From an uncultured Corynebacterium sp. (GTDB lineage Bacteria; Actinomycetota; Actinomycetes; Mycobacteriales; Mycobacteriaceae): a stretch of DNA of 44,820 bases. The notes beneath the pieces are model-generated. The model was not told where the DNA came from, did no database searches, and saw only the letters and a list, made by a program, of their open reading frames with translations. Shown piece after piece: positions 7,084 through 14,935 of the stretch (position 1 is the first letter of the stretch; the number at the start of each line of letters is the position of its first letter). Both the position numbers and the translations under genes were made by a program. Location: the NCBI GenBank assembly GCA_943908385.1, contig CALTTF010000009.1, positions 1-44,820 on the forward strand, in the 5' to 3' direction.

Positions 7084-8466
7084 ATGGACATACTGATATC
7101 CATCCTCGCCCTGATCGGCTTCGTGCTGCTCACGGCATCCACCGGTCTCTTCGTCGCGATCGAGTTCGCCATGACCGGCCTCGAGCGCTCGACGATCGAG
7201 ACCCATGTGCAGGAGAAGGGCGACAAGACCGCCCGCGCCGTGCAGCGCGACCACGGGAACCTCTCATTCGTGTTGTCCGGCGCTCAGCTGGGCATCACGC
7301 TCACGACACTGGCCACCGGTTTCCTTGCCGAGCCCGTGCTCGCGCGCTTCTTCACACCTCTGCTCGAACTCGTCGGGCTGGATGAGTCAGCCTCGCGCCC
7401 CGTGGCTCTTGTGCTCGCGCTCATCGTGGCCACGACACTGTCGATGGTCTTCGGCGAGCTTGTGCCGAAGAACCTGGCGATCTCCAATCCCCTGCCTACC
7501 GCCCGCTTCGTCGTGCCGCCGGTCAACGCGTTCAACACTGTGTTCTCCTGGTTCATCAAGGGCCTCAACGCCTCGGCGAACTGGTTCGTGCGCAAGCTCG
7601 GCATCGAGCCGGCCGACGAGCTGGCCTCTGCCCGCTCCGGACCGGAGCTCGGTGCCATGGTGCGCAGCTCCGCGGAAGCCGGCGGACTGGACGCCGCGAC
7701 GGCAAAAATGCTGGACCGGTCGCTCCAGTTCGGCGAGACCACCGCGGAAGAGGTCATGACTCCGCGCTCCACCGTCAACTCCCTCGACGTGGAGGACACC
7801 GTCAGCGATCTCATTGCCCTGGCTATCGAGACCGGGCACTCCCGCTTCCCCGTCCGCCGAGGCGACCTCGACGACACCGTCGGACTCGTCCACATCAAGG
7901 ACGCGTTCTCCGTCCCGCACGACCAGAGGTCCACCACGTTGCTGAGCTCCCTGGCCAAGCCGGTGTCCTTTGTTCCCGGCACTCTCGACGGCGATGCCGT
8001 GCTCAACCAGGTCCGCTCCGCCGGTTCGCAGATGGTGCTCGTCGCCGACGAATACGGCGGCACCCAGGGCATCGTCACCATCGAGGACGTCGTCGAGGAG
8101 ATTCTCGGCGAGGTCTACGACGAGCACGACGACCGCGAGTCCGAGCGCGATTTCCACCGCTTCGGCGCCTCGTGGGAAGTCTCCGGCCTCGTGCGGCTCG
8201 ACGAATTGGCCGAACGCACCAGCTATCTCGCCCCCGACGGACCGTACGAAACCTTGGGCGGCCTGTTCATGTCGGCACTCGGCCGGGTACCGCAGGTCGG
8301 CGACACCGTGCTTCTGCCGGTCTCCGATAACGAGATCCAAGACGACTTCGAATCCGGCAATGCCGGACGCTGGCTCGCCCGCGTTTCCGTCATGGAAGGG
8401 CGCCGCTTGGACAAGGCGATCCTCACCCCTGTTTCCGACGATGAAGCTGCGAGGTGGTCCGCATGA
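7084..8466 (+). CDS. CNNM/CorC-family membrane protein (DUF21-CBS-CorC), first of a pair
   Basis: 460 aa. N-terminal DUF21 (CNNM) membrane domain with about four hydrophobic helices (residues 1-25, 60-85, 95-125, 130-155), including the FVLSGAQLGITL and FGELVPKNLAI family motifs. A CBS pair follows (about 215-340: EEVMTPRSTV..., HSRFPVRRGD, VADEYGGTQGIVTIEDVVEEI), then a CorC_HlyC domain (about 355-445). Often annotated as hemolysin TlyC, but related proteins (CNNM, CorC, MpfA) act in Mg2+ efflux, which fits corA nearby. It starts 6 nt after the helicase stop and overlaps the next gene by ATGA. Confidence 0.88.
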   Translation: MDILISILALIGFVLLTASTGLFVAIEFAMTGLERSTIETHVQEKGDKTARAVQRDHGNLSFVLSGAQLGITLTTLATGFLAEPVLARFFTPLLELVGLDESASRPVALVLALIVATTLSMVFGELVPKNLAISNPLPTARFVVPPVNAFNTVFSWFIKGLNASANWFVRKLGIEPADELASARSGPELGAMVRSSAEAGGLDAATAKMLDRSLQFGETTAEEVMTPRSTVNSLDVEDTVSDLIALAIETGHSRFPVRRGDLDDTVGLVHIKDAFSVPHDQRSTTLLSSLAKPVSFVPGTLDGDAVLNQVRSAGSQMVLVADEYGGTQGIVTIEDVVEEILGEVYDEHDDRESERDFHRFGASWEVSGLVRLDELAERTSYLAPDGPYETLGGLFMSALGRVPQVGDTVLLPVSDNEIQDDFESGNAGRWLARVSVMEGRRLDKAILTPVSDDEAARWSA

Positions 8467-9515
8467 GCATCTGGCTAGCGACACTCATGATCATCGCGCT
8501 GCTGTTGGCCAACGCCTTCTTCGTCGCAGCCGAGTTCGCGCTCGTCTCCTCCCGCAAAGACCGCCTCGAGTCGATGCTTGCGCAGGGGAAGACAGGTGCG
8601 CGCCGTGCCCTGAATGCCACGGAACACCTGTCCATCTACCTGGCCGGCGCCCAATTCGGCATCACCATCGCCTCGCTGATCCTGGGTAAGGTCGCCGAGC
8701 CGGCGATGGCGCACTTCCTCGAGGCGCCCTTCACGGGTCTCGGCGTGCCGGAGAACCTTCTGCACCCGCTCTCCTTCGTGATCGCGCTGCTGATCATCAC
8801 GGTCCTTCACATCATCTTTGGCGAGATGATCCCGAAGAATATCTCGATCGCTGGGCCGGAGACTCTGGCGGTGTGGCTCACCCCGGCGATGGATGTGTGG
8901 GTGATGGTCACCCGCCCGCTGATCTACGCCCTCAACGAGATCGCCCGCTTCACGCTCAAACTGGTGGGCGTGGAGCAGCGCGACGAGCTCGACTCCACGG
9001 TGGACCAAGAGCAGCTGGCCAGTATGATCCAGGAATCGCGCCAGGAAGGTCTCCTTGACGCCGAGGAGACCGCCCGCCTGGCCAATGCGCTGTCCTCGGA
9101 GAACCGCAGCTTCAAGGAGGTGATGATCCCCATCGACCAGGTGGTGACTATCCCCGATTCCCGCGGCGGCATCCCTCTCGCTGCGCTGGAGAAAGCGGTC
9201 CAGGAAACGGGCTATTCCCGCTACCCGGTCGAAGGCAGCGCCGGCGCCCTGCTCGGCTACATCCACGTCAAGGACGTTCTCGACCTGCTCGAATCGGATG
9301 CGGCTAACCCGGTGATCCCGCAGAACCGCATCCGCCGGCTTAGCATCGTCGACGGCTCCGGCAGCCTCGACGACGCGCTGACCTCCATGCACCGCCGCTC
9401 CGCGCACATGGCCCAAGTCCGCGACAACGGCGAACTCGTCGGAGTCCTCGCGCTCGAGGACTTGATCGAGGAGTACGTGGGCACCGTGTCCGACTGGACC
9501 CACGAGGACGATTAA
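8463..9515 (+). CDS. CNNM/CorC-family membrane protein, second of a pair, without CorC domain
   Basis: 350 aa from ATG 8463, which overlaps the upstream TGA (ATGA), implying translational coupling. DUF21 membrane domain 1-185 (NAFFVAAEFALVSSRKDR, YLAGAQFGITIASL, IIFGEMIPKNISI) and a CBS pair about 205-340 (EVMIPIDQVVTIP, GYSRYPVEG, LVGVLALEDLIEEYVG). Unlike its partner it ends just after the CBS pair and lacks the CorC_HlyC domain. Such short/long pairs are common in actinobacteria and suggest a hetero-oligomeric transporter; this is inferred from coupling and domain complementarity. Confidence 0.87.
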   Translation: MSIWLATLMIIALLLANAFFVAAEFALVSSRKDRLESMLAQGKTGARRALNATEHLSIYLAGAQFGITIASLILGKVAEPAMAHFLEAPFTGLGVPENLLHPLSFVIALLIITVLHIIFGEMIPKNISIAGPETLAVWLTPAMDVWVMVTRPLIYALNEIARFTLKLVGVEQRDELDSTVDQEQLASMIQESRQEGLLDAEETARLANALSSENRSFKEVMIPIDQVVTIPDSRGGIPLAALEKAVQETGYSRYPVEGSAGALLGYIHVKDVLDLLESDAANPVIPQNRIRRLSIVDGSGSLDDALTSMHRRSAHMAQVRDNGELVGVLALEDLIEEYVGTVSDWTHEDD

Positions 9516-9522
9516 CGCGCGT

Positions 9523-10395
9523 ATGCCCACCACACGGAAGTCGCTCACCCACGCGGAGTGGACCGAGCGGATGGAGGAGCACGAAGAGCGCGCACGCACG
9601 TGGATCGACCCGCACCTCGCGCGCCGGTCCCGCGGCGAGAAGCACCCTATCTGGGACTTCCTCTTCGACTATTACTCCATCCGTCCCGCGCACGTGTTGC
9701 GCTGGCATCCAGGACTTCACGCAACGCTTATCGACGCCGCCGATGCTCCCCACACCCGCTGGCGCGACTACGCGGTCAGCCGTGACGGCTCCGTGAGCGC
9801 CGATGTCGACAGTTTCCTCGCCCACCGCGGCAATGCAATGGACAAGGTGCTCACCCTGCTGCGCGCCTCCGAGGCCAACCGTGCCCAATTCGACTGCTTC
9901 GGTCTGCATGAGTGGGCGATGGTCTACCGCCAGGACAAGCACCGGCACCCGCTGCCTTTGCGCCTGAGCCAGGCCGACACCGACGCCGTTGTCGAAGAAC
10001 ACGACATCAAGTGCACGCATTTCGACGCCTACCGCTTCTTCACCCCTCCCGCGAAACCGCTGAATCTGACGGTCCTGAACAACACCACCCGCCCCGCCCA
10101 TGAGCAAGCCGGGTGCCTGCACGTCGGGATGGACCTGTACAAGTGGGCAGCGAAGATGGAGCCGCTCGTGCCCGGCGATTTGCTTCTGGACTGCTTCGAG
10201 CTCGCCCGCGACATCCGCCTGCTCGACATGGAGGCTTCCCCCTACGACTGCCGGGAGCTCGGCTACGGTGTCGTCCCGATCGAGACGCCCGAGGGCAAAG
10301 CGGAATACGTCGCCCGCCAGCGCTCCTTCTCCGAACGCGCAAAACCCCTGCGACACCGCCTTGTCGCGATCCTCGAAGAGGTCCTTGCGGGCTAA
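9523..10395 (+). CDS. Conserved protein annotated in actinobacteria as 3-methyladenine DNA glycosylase
   Basis: 290 aa, soluble and rich in His, Trp and Arg. The N-terminal HAEWTERMEEHEERARTW and HPIWDFLFDYYSIRPAHVLRWHPG segments match a family widespread in actinobacteria that databases label 3-methyladenine DNA glycosylase; I recognise this from memory and see no helix-hairpin-helix or other glycosylase motif that would prove it. Conserved-looking acidic and His residues occur in FDCFGLHEWAMVY and TLFPFR-like surroundings (LTVLNNTTRP, ELARDIRLLDMEASPYDC). It starts 7 nt after the CNNM gene and probably belongs to the same transcript. Treat the function as unproven. Confidence 0.6.
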   Translation: MPTTRKSLTHAEWTERMEEHEERARTWIDPHLARRSRGEKHPIWDFLFDYYSIRPAHVLRWHPGLHATLIDAADAPHTRWRDYAVSRDGSVSADVDSFLAHRGNAMDKVLTLLRASEANRAQFDCFGLHEWAMVYRQDKHRHPLPLRLSQADTDAVVEEHDIKCTHFDAYRFFTPPAKPLNLTVLNNTTRPAHEQAGCLHVGMDLYKWAAKMEPLVPGDLLLDCFELARDIRLLDMEASPYDCRELGYGVVPIETPEGKAEYVARQRSFSERAKPLRHRLVAILEEVLAG

Positions 10396-10398
10396 ACT
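10393..10398 (+). promoter_or_regulatory. Candidate -10 box of the VWA gene
   Basis: TAAACT overlapping the upstream stop codon. Predicted start near 10405, leaving a leader of about 30 nt with SD AAGGGG (10420-10425) before ATG 10435. Confidence 0.35.
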
Positions 10399-10434
10399 AA
10401 CCGGGAAGATGTCTGCTCGAAAGGGGCCTGGGCC

Positions 10435-11913
10435 ATGGGACGGCACTCCACCGGAAAGAATAACTACTCCCTGTCCAAGGAGGTCATAGCGATCATCGTG
10501 GCTGTCGCCCTGCTGATCGCCGGCGCTCTCGCGTGGCTGTTCCTCCGCGATAACGGCAACGGCTCCGACACCGCCTCCGGCGACCAGGCTGAGTGCGTGT
10601 CCGGCGACCTGTCACTCCCCGTCGCCGCCGCGAATAAGGCCGTGGGCGAGCAGCTTATCGACGACTACGCCTCCTCCAACCCCGTCGTCCGCGACTATTG
10701 CGTGAAGCCGGAATACGTCGCTTCAATCGAGGAAGCAGCGGTTTACGTCGCACCGGTGTCCCCGGTGTCCAATGAGGAAATCAGCGCCGCCGACCGCAGC
10801 TCCTCGACGAGCGAGCCTGCCGCTGTGTACGCTTCCCCGGTCGGCACCGCTGCCGCTGATGCCGCTGCGCCGGCCCTCGAGACTGTCCTCTTCCCCACTG
10901 CCGAGCAGCCGGAGACCTCCGCCCTCGCGGCGCAAGCTCTCGCCGATTCTGATGAAGCTGCCGCGAAGGCACTCACCGACCAGCGCGTGCCGACCGTCGC
11001 TGCCGCCGCTGAAAGCAAGGACAAGGCAGTCGCCACCACCGAAGATGCCGCGCCGGAGGGCCTGACCTTCACCCCGCTCGAGGGCACAGAACTCGTCTAC
11101 GCCGCCTTCCCCCTCAACACCACCGACGACGTGAATGAGGAGCAGATCCGCGCCGCACAGGCATTCTCCGACTACAGCGGCAAAATGTTCATCGACTCCC
11201 ACGGCGACACCGACACCAAGCCGGCCGACATCAGCGAACCCGTCTGGTCCGCTGCAATGCCCGAGGGCGGCAAGCGCGTCACCGACCCGGCCGCAACCGA
11301 AAATGGTCAAACCGCCGACAACACTAACGAGAACGGAAACGGGAACTCCGACGCTGCCGCCGCTGGCGCACCATCCGAGCCTGCGACAACTCTCTTCCTC
11401 CTGGACACCTCCGCGGCAATGACCGAATTCAACGACCCCGCCGCCGAAGCCATCGACGCCGCCGTCGGCGAGATCACTGGCGCCGGCCACGAGGTCGCCC
11501 TGTGGAACTACTCCTCCCCGCTCACGCCAGGCGTGACGCAGGGTTACCGCACGAACGTCGCCTTCACTAGCGACGCCGATTCCGTCACCGGCACCGCTTT
11601 CCGGTTCCTCAACGACGGCCAGCCCCAAACCCGCGAAGCCGTCGCCGCTGCCGTCGCCTATGCAGAGACTGTGGCGACGCCTGAAGATCCTGTCCGCATC
11701 GTCCTGGTCACCTCCGGCTCGTCCGACATCGCCGACGAATACGCCGAGCAAGCTCTTGCCGATGCGAAAGACAAGGGCGTGTCCCTGACCATCGTCCGCG
11801 CCGGCGACGGCGAAGCGGACGAGAAGCTCGCCGAGGCCGCCGAATTCACCACCGACGCCGCCACCCCGGACGACCTCGACGCCGCAATCCGCTCCGCTGC
11901 CGGGCTCAAGTAG
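10435..11913 (+). CDS. Membrane-anchored VWA-domain protein
   Basis: 492 aa. A single N-terminal transmembrane helix (about 19-38) follows a short basic tail, so the bulk should face outside. Residues 50-315 have a weakly solute-binding-like start (CVSGDLSLPVAAANKAVGEQLID) and then a long Ala/Glu/Asp/Thr-rich region of low complexity. A VWA domain fills about 322-492, opening FLLDTSAAMTEF; the metal-binding MIDAS is degenerate (DTSAA instead of DxSxS), although the later T and D positions (VTSGSSD) are present. It resembles the solute-binding/VWA lipoprotein at 39801-41396. SD AAGGGG precedes the ATG. Function unknown; a protein-binding role at the envelope is likely. Confidence 0.75.
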   Translation: MGRHSTGKNNYSLSKEVIAIIVAVALLIAGALAWLFLRDNGNGSDTASGDQAECVSGDLSLPVAAANKAVGEQLIDDYASSNPVVRDYCVKPEYVASIEEAAVYVAPVSPVSNEEISAADRSSSTSEPAAVYASPVGTAAADAAAPALETVLFPTAEQPETSALAAQALADSDEAAAKALTDQRVPTVAAAAESKDKAVATTEDAAPEGLTFTPLEGTELVYAAFPLNTTDDVNEEQIRAAQAFSDYSGKMFIDSHGDTDTKPADISEPVWSAAMPEGGKRVTDPAATENGQTADNTNENGNGNSDAAAAGAPSEPATTLFLLDTSAAMTEFNDPAAEAIDAAVGEITGAGHEVALWNYSSPLTPGVTQGYRTNVAFTSDADSVTGTAFRFLNDGQPQTREAVAAAVAYAETVATPEDPVRIVLVTSGSSDIADEYAEQALADAKDKGVSLTIVRAGDGEADEKLAEAAEFTTDAATPDDLDAAIRSAAGLK

Positions 11914-12151
11914 CACTACCAGCCAGCCACGGCCACCCCCTGATCGGTCCAGGCCCCCTGTCGGACGTCCCCGCCCGGCAGGGCGGTGGATATACATTCC
12001 AACTGCCCGCCGATCTCACATCAAAACGGCAGGTCAGAATTACTCAACGCGGCAACGACGTAGTCTATCTCCAGCACCGACGAAAGGCCCCGGACGCGCA
12101 AAGCCTTCATGCGGGTCGATCACGGTTTCCCTCCCAACCCTTGGCACAGCA
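11914..12151. other. Gene-free interval
   Basis: About 240 bases between the VWA gene and the convergent terminator. I find no convincing gene; the longest ATG frame (minus strand) is 29 codons. A short GC hairpin, CCGCCC (11971-11976) / GGGCGG (11981-11986), may end the VWA transcript without a U-run. AT-rich patches such as GATATACATTCC follow. Confidence 0.5.
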
Positions 12152-12189
12152 AAAGGGTGCGGCCCCCACCACGGGGAACCGCACCCTTT
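12152..12189. terminator. Bidirectional terminator between VWA gene and MerR gene
   Basis: Perfect 11-bp stem AAAGGGTGCGG (12152-12162) / CCGCACCCTTT (12179-12189) whose A/T ends provide U-runs in both directions, placed between two convergent genes. Confidence 0.8.
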
Positions 12190-12215
12190 ATAAACTTCAG
12201 GGAGTGCGCGGGCTC

Positions 12216-12797
<582 letters not shown>

Positions 12798-12810
12798 GTA
12801 ATTACTCCCA

Positions 12811-12918
12811 TGAAGTTTAGGAAAGAGCCTAAAGGTTATTTAAAGGCAAGCATATGCTCCGGTCAAGACCACGGCGTTCAACACGCCGAAGATTTAACCT
12901 CAACTTTAACTTTAGGGT
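12811..12918 (-). promoter_or_regulatory. MerR-gene promoter/operator region
   Basis: Contains a perfect inverted repeat TTTAGG (12816-12821) / CCTAAA (12828-12833), and a second imperfect 22-bp dyad at 12897-12918 (ACC..AA..TTAA..TT..GGT symmetric, 14 of 22 positions) that overlaps the DUF151 stop codon. Between them lies a perfect 10-bp palindrome AGCATATGCT (12849-12858), whose minus-strand half TATGCT is a plausible -10 box. Autoregulation is inference. Confidence 0.4.
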
Positions 12919-13544
12919 TCTTCTTCCCCACTGTCACTTTGAGTATCACCAGTGTCATCAGTGTCACTGGTATCCCCGAACCCAAGGTCTTTCTCTTCGA
13001 CGCCGAGTTCGCGCATGAGGTTCTCAAAGTCGAGATCGGCCTGCTTGTCGCCGCTGGCGGAGTTCCCGCGGGAGCCGGCGCCGTCCCCAGCACCATCGGC
13101 GAAGTCCGAGTCGAACTGGATATCGAAGTAGTCGGATGCGTCTTCAGCGCTCAGCCACAGGGAGGCCTGGTTGAGAACCTCCTCTTCGACCTCGATGGGC
13201 ATGTCCAGCATGAGGGACAGGACGAGCGCATCGGTGGGGCGGCAGTCGAATTCGGCGCCGTCTTCCATAGTGACCTGCGCCAAGTACACACCGTTGTAGT
13301 AACTGGCCAGCTCAATGGCAGCGACGCCAGTGGTGGACTGTTCGATGACATCCACCAGCAGGTTGTGCGTGTCGGGCCGGGCTGGCTCCCACTCCCCGAT
13401 CCGGCCGAGCAACTGCGCACCTCCGACAGGCGAGAGCCAGATCGGCAAGAAGCGGCGGCGTTCCTCCCACAGCAATACAGCGCAGAGGAAGTTCTCCGGG
13501 CCGACAGGGAAAACGCCGCACAGGGATACAGGAACAGTGCTCAT
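12912..13544 (-). CDS. Bifunctional nuclease domain (DUF151/BFN) protein
   Basis: 210 aa. Residues 1-145 are a DUF151 domain (FLPIWLSPVGGAQLL, THNLLVDVIEQ, EFDCRPTDALVLSLMLDMPIEVEEEVL), the family of Rv1829 and of plant BFN proteins with RNase/DNase activity. The C-terminal 60 residues are acidic (Asp/Glu/Gly/Ser) and probably disordered, ending SDSGEEEP. It lies 7 nt downstream of the ftsR stop codon, so the two are co-transcribed. The physiological substrate is unknown; conserved placement between two MerR regulators suggests linkage to growth or division control. Confidence 0.85.
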   Translation of the reverse strand: MSTVPVSLCGVFPVGPENFLCAVLLWEERRRFLPIWLSPVGGAQLLGRIGEWEPARPDTHNLLVDVIEQSTTGVAAIELASYYNGVYLAQVTMEDGAEFDCRPTDALVLSLMLDMPIEVEEEVLNQASLWLSAEDASDYFDIQFDSDFADGAGDGAGSRGNSASGDKQADLDFENLMRELGVEEKDLGFGDTSDTDDTGDTQSDSGEEEP

Positions 13545-13551
13545 GGTGGTC

Positions 13552-14289
13552 TTAGTTCAGTCCGCGGCGCAGTTCGTTCTTCACCAGCGCGGCGTGGAGG
13601 GAGACGACCAGAGCAGTCATCTGCTGGCTGATTTCGCCAGCTTCCTGCTTGGCAGCTGCGCGACCGGATTTGGCCACGGGCTCGGTGACCTGCTCGATGA
13701 GGTCGGCCTGGCGGCTCGCAGACTGGCGGATGCGCTTGAGGTGGCGGGTGTCCAGGCCGAAATCGGTGAGCGACACAGCTGTGGAGACCACGCGCACATC
13801 GTCGACGGTGAACAGACCGGATGCATCCGGGACGATCAGGCCGGCGTCGATGCACTGCGCGACGACATCGGGATCGCACTCAGCCTGGGCGGCGACATCC
13901 TCATCCGTCAGACGCGTGGCTGCTGGCGCGGCGAATTGTTCCGGCGCGATGAGCGGGTCGGCAGCGCTCTGCCCCGTCATCACAGCGGTGACTTTGCCGG
14001 AGTCCATTGCCTCGAGCTGCTCGCGGATCACCTTCAGCGGCAGGTAGTTGTCGCGCTGGGTGATGAGAATGTAGCGGAGACGCTCAACGTCGTCCTCGGT
14101 GAAGCGGCGGTAGCCGGACTGTGTGCGCTCCGGAGAAATCAGCCCTTCAGACTCGAGGAAACGGATTTTGGACACGGTGACATCCGGGAACTCCTCGCTG
14201 AGGCACTTGATCACCACGCCGATGGACATGGTCTTGGTGCCCGAGCGGGGTGCCTGATTGCTCGGCTTCGTTTTCCGGATTGCGCTCAC
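13552..14289 (-). CDS. ftsR: MerR-family regulator FtsR
   Basis: 245 aa from GTG 14289. Winged helix-turn-helix at about 21-90: SIGVVIKCLSEEFPDVTVSKIRFLESEGLI, followed by the wing RTQSGYRRFTEDDVERLRYIL. The long C-terminal region (130-245) carries a second small domain (LTDEDVAAQAECDPDVVAQCIDAGLI, resembling a further helix-turn-helix) and an amphipathic helix (about 200-235). It sits directly downstream of odhI, as does C. glutamicum FtsR, which activates ftsZ, and mycobacterial Rv1828. The symbol rests on family plus synteny. No SD is obvious before the GTG; a leaderless start is possible but the -10 is unclear. Confidence 0.82.
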   Translation of the reverse strand: MSAIRKTKPSNQAPRSGTKTMSIGVVIKCLSEEFPDVTVSKIRFLESEGLISPERTQSGYRRFTEDDVERLRYILITQRDNYLPLKVIREQLEAMDSGKVTAVMTGQSAADPLIAPEQFAAPAATRLTDEDVAAQAECDPDVVAQCIDAGLIVPDASGLFTVDDVRVVSTAVSLTDFGLDTRHLKRIRQSASRQADLIEQVTEPVAKSGRAAAKQEAGEISQQMTALVVSLHAALVKNELRRGLN

Positions 14290-14394
14290 AGTGTCTAATT
14301 CTGTCTAACTCTGATCAACAATGGCTAGCTTTAATCAGGATTGCCCTGAAAAACTTTCACAAATTGGTGCGGGCTCATGCCCGAACACCGCAGA

Positions 14395-14826
14395 TTAGTC
14401 TTCGTCCGCCAGGAAGACGAGGCGGAACTTGCCGATCTGAATCTCGTCGCCGGTGGACAGCGTCTGGGAGTTGCGCGGCTCACGGTTGACGTAGGTGCCG
14501 TTGAGGGATCCGACGTCGACGACCTCGAACTCGCCGTCGTTGCGGCGGAATTCGGCGTGGCGGCGGGAGACGGTGACATCGTCGAGGAAGATGTCCGCCT
14601 CCGGGTGGCGGCCTGCAGTGGTGGTGTCGCGGTCCAGCAGGAAGCGTGCGCCTGCGTTCGGGCCGCGCTTGACCACGAGGAGCGCCGCGTCTGCCGGCAG
14701 GCCTTCAGCGCCGCCCACGTGGTCAGAGGCGGTGCTAGCTCCCGTCTCCATCTCCTTCAGAAGATCCGCACGGAAGACAGAGGTGGTTTCTACCTGTGCC
14801 TCCGGTGTACCGGTGTTCTCGCTCAT
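14395..14826 (-). CDS. odhI: FHA-domain inhibitor of 2-oxoglutarate dehydrogenase (OdhI/GarA)
   Basis: 143 aa. Unphosphorylated OdhI binds and inhibits the E1o subunit OdhA, directing 2-oxoglutarate toward glutamate; PknG and related kinases relieve this by phosphorylating the N-terminal ETTSVF motif. That motif is intact here, with Thr14 and Thr15 at the same numbers as in C. glutamicum. The FHA domain (about 45-140) has GRHPEADIFLDD, VSRRHAEF and SLNGTYVN, the phosphothreonine-binding residues. I chose ATG 14826 (SD AGGAGA) over an upstream in-frame ATG at 14856. It is preceded by a TTGTCA-18 nt-TAAATT promoter. Confidence 0.97.
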   Translation of the reverse strand: MSENTGTPEAQVETTSVFRADLLKEMETGASTASDHVGGAEGLPADAALLVVKRGPNAGARFLLDRDTTTAGRHPEADIFLDDVTVSRRHAEFRRNDGEFEVVDVGSLNGTYVNREPRNSQTLSTGDEIQIGKFRLVFLADED

Positions 14827-14861
14827 CTCTTCTCCTGACGCTTTCGACGGATACAAACTTC

Positions 14862-14891
14862 AATTTAAGTCCACGATCATCATACTGACAA
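14862..14891 (-). promoter_or_regulatory. odhI promoter
   Basis: On the minus strand: -35 TTGTCA (complement of 14886-14891), 18-bp spacer, -10 TAAATT (complement of 14862-14867). The leader should be about 30 nt, with SD AGGAGA before ATG 14826. Confidence 0.5.
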
Positions 14892-14935
14892 CTGCTCCCA
14901 GCGCGCGGTCGGGACACCACCACCGGGAGGCTGCA

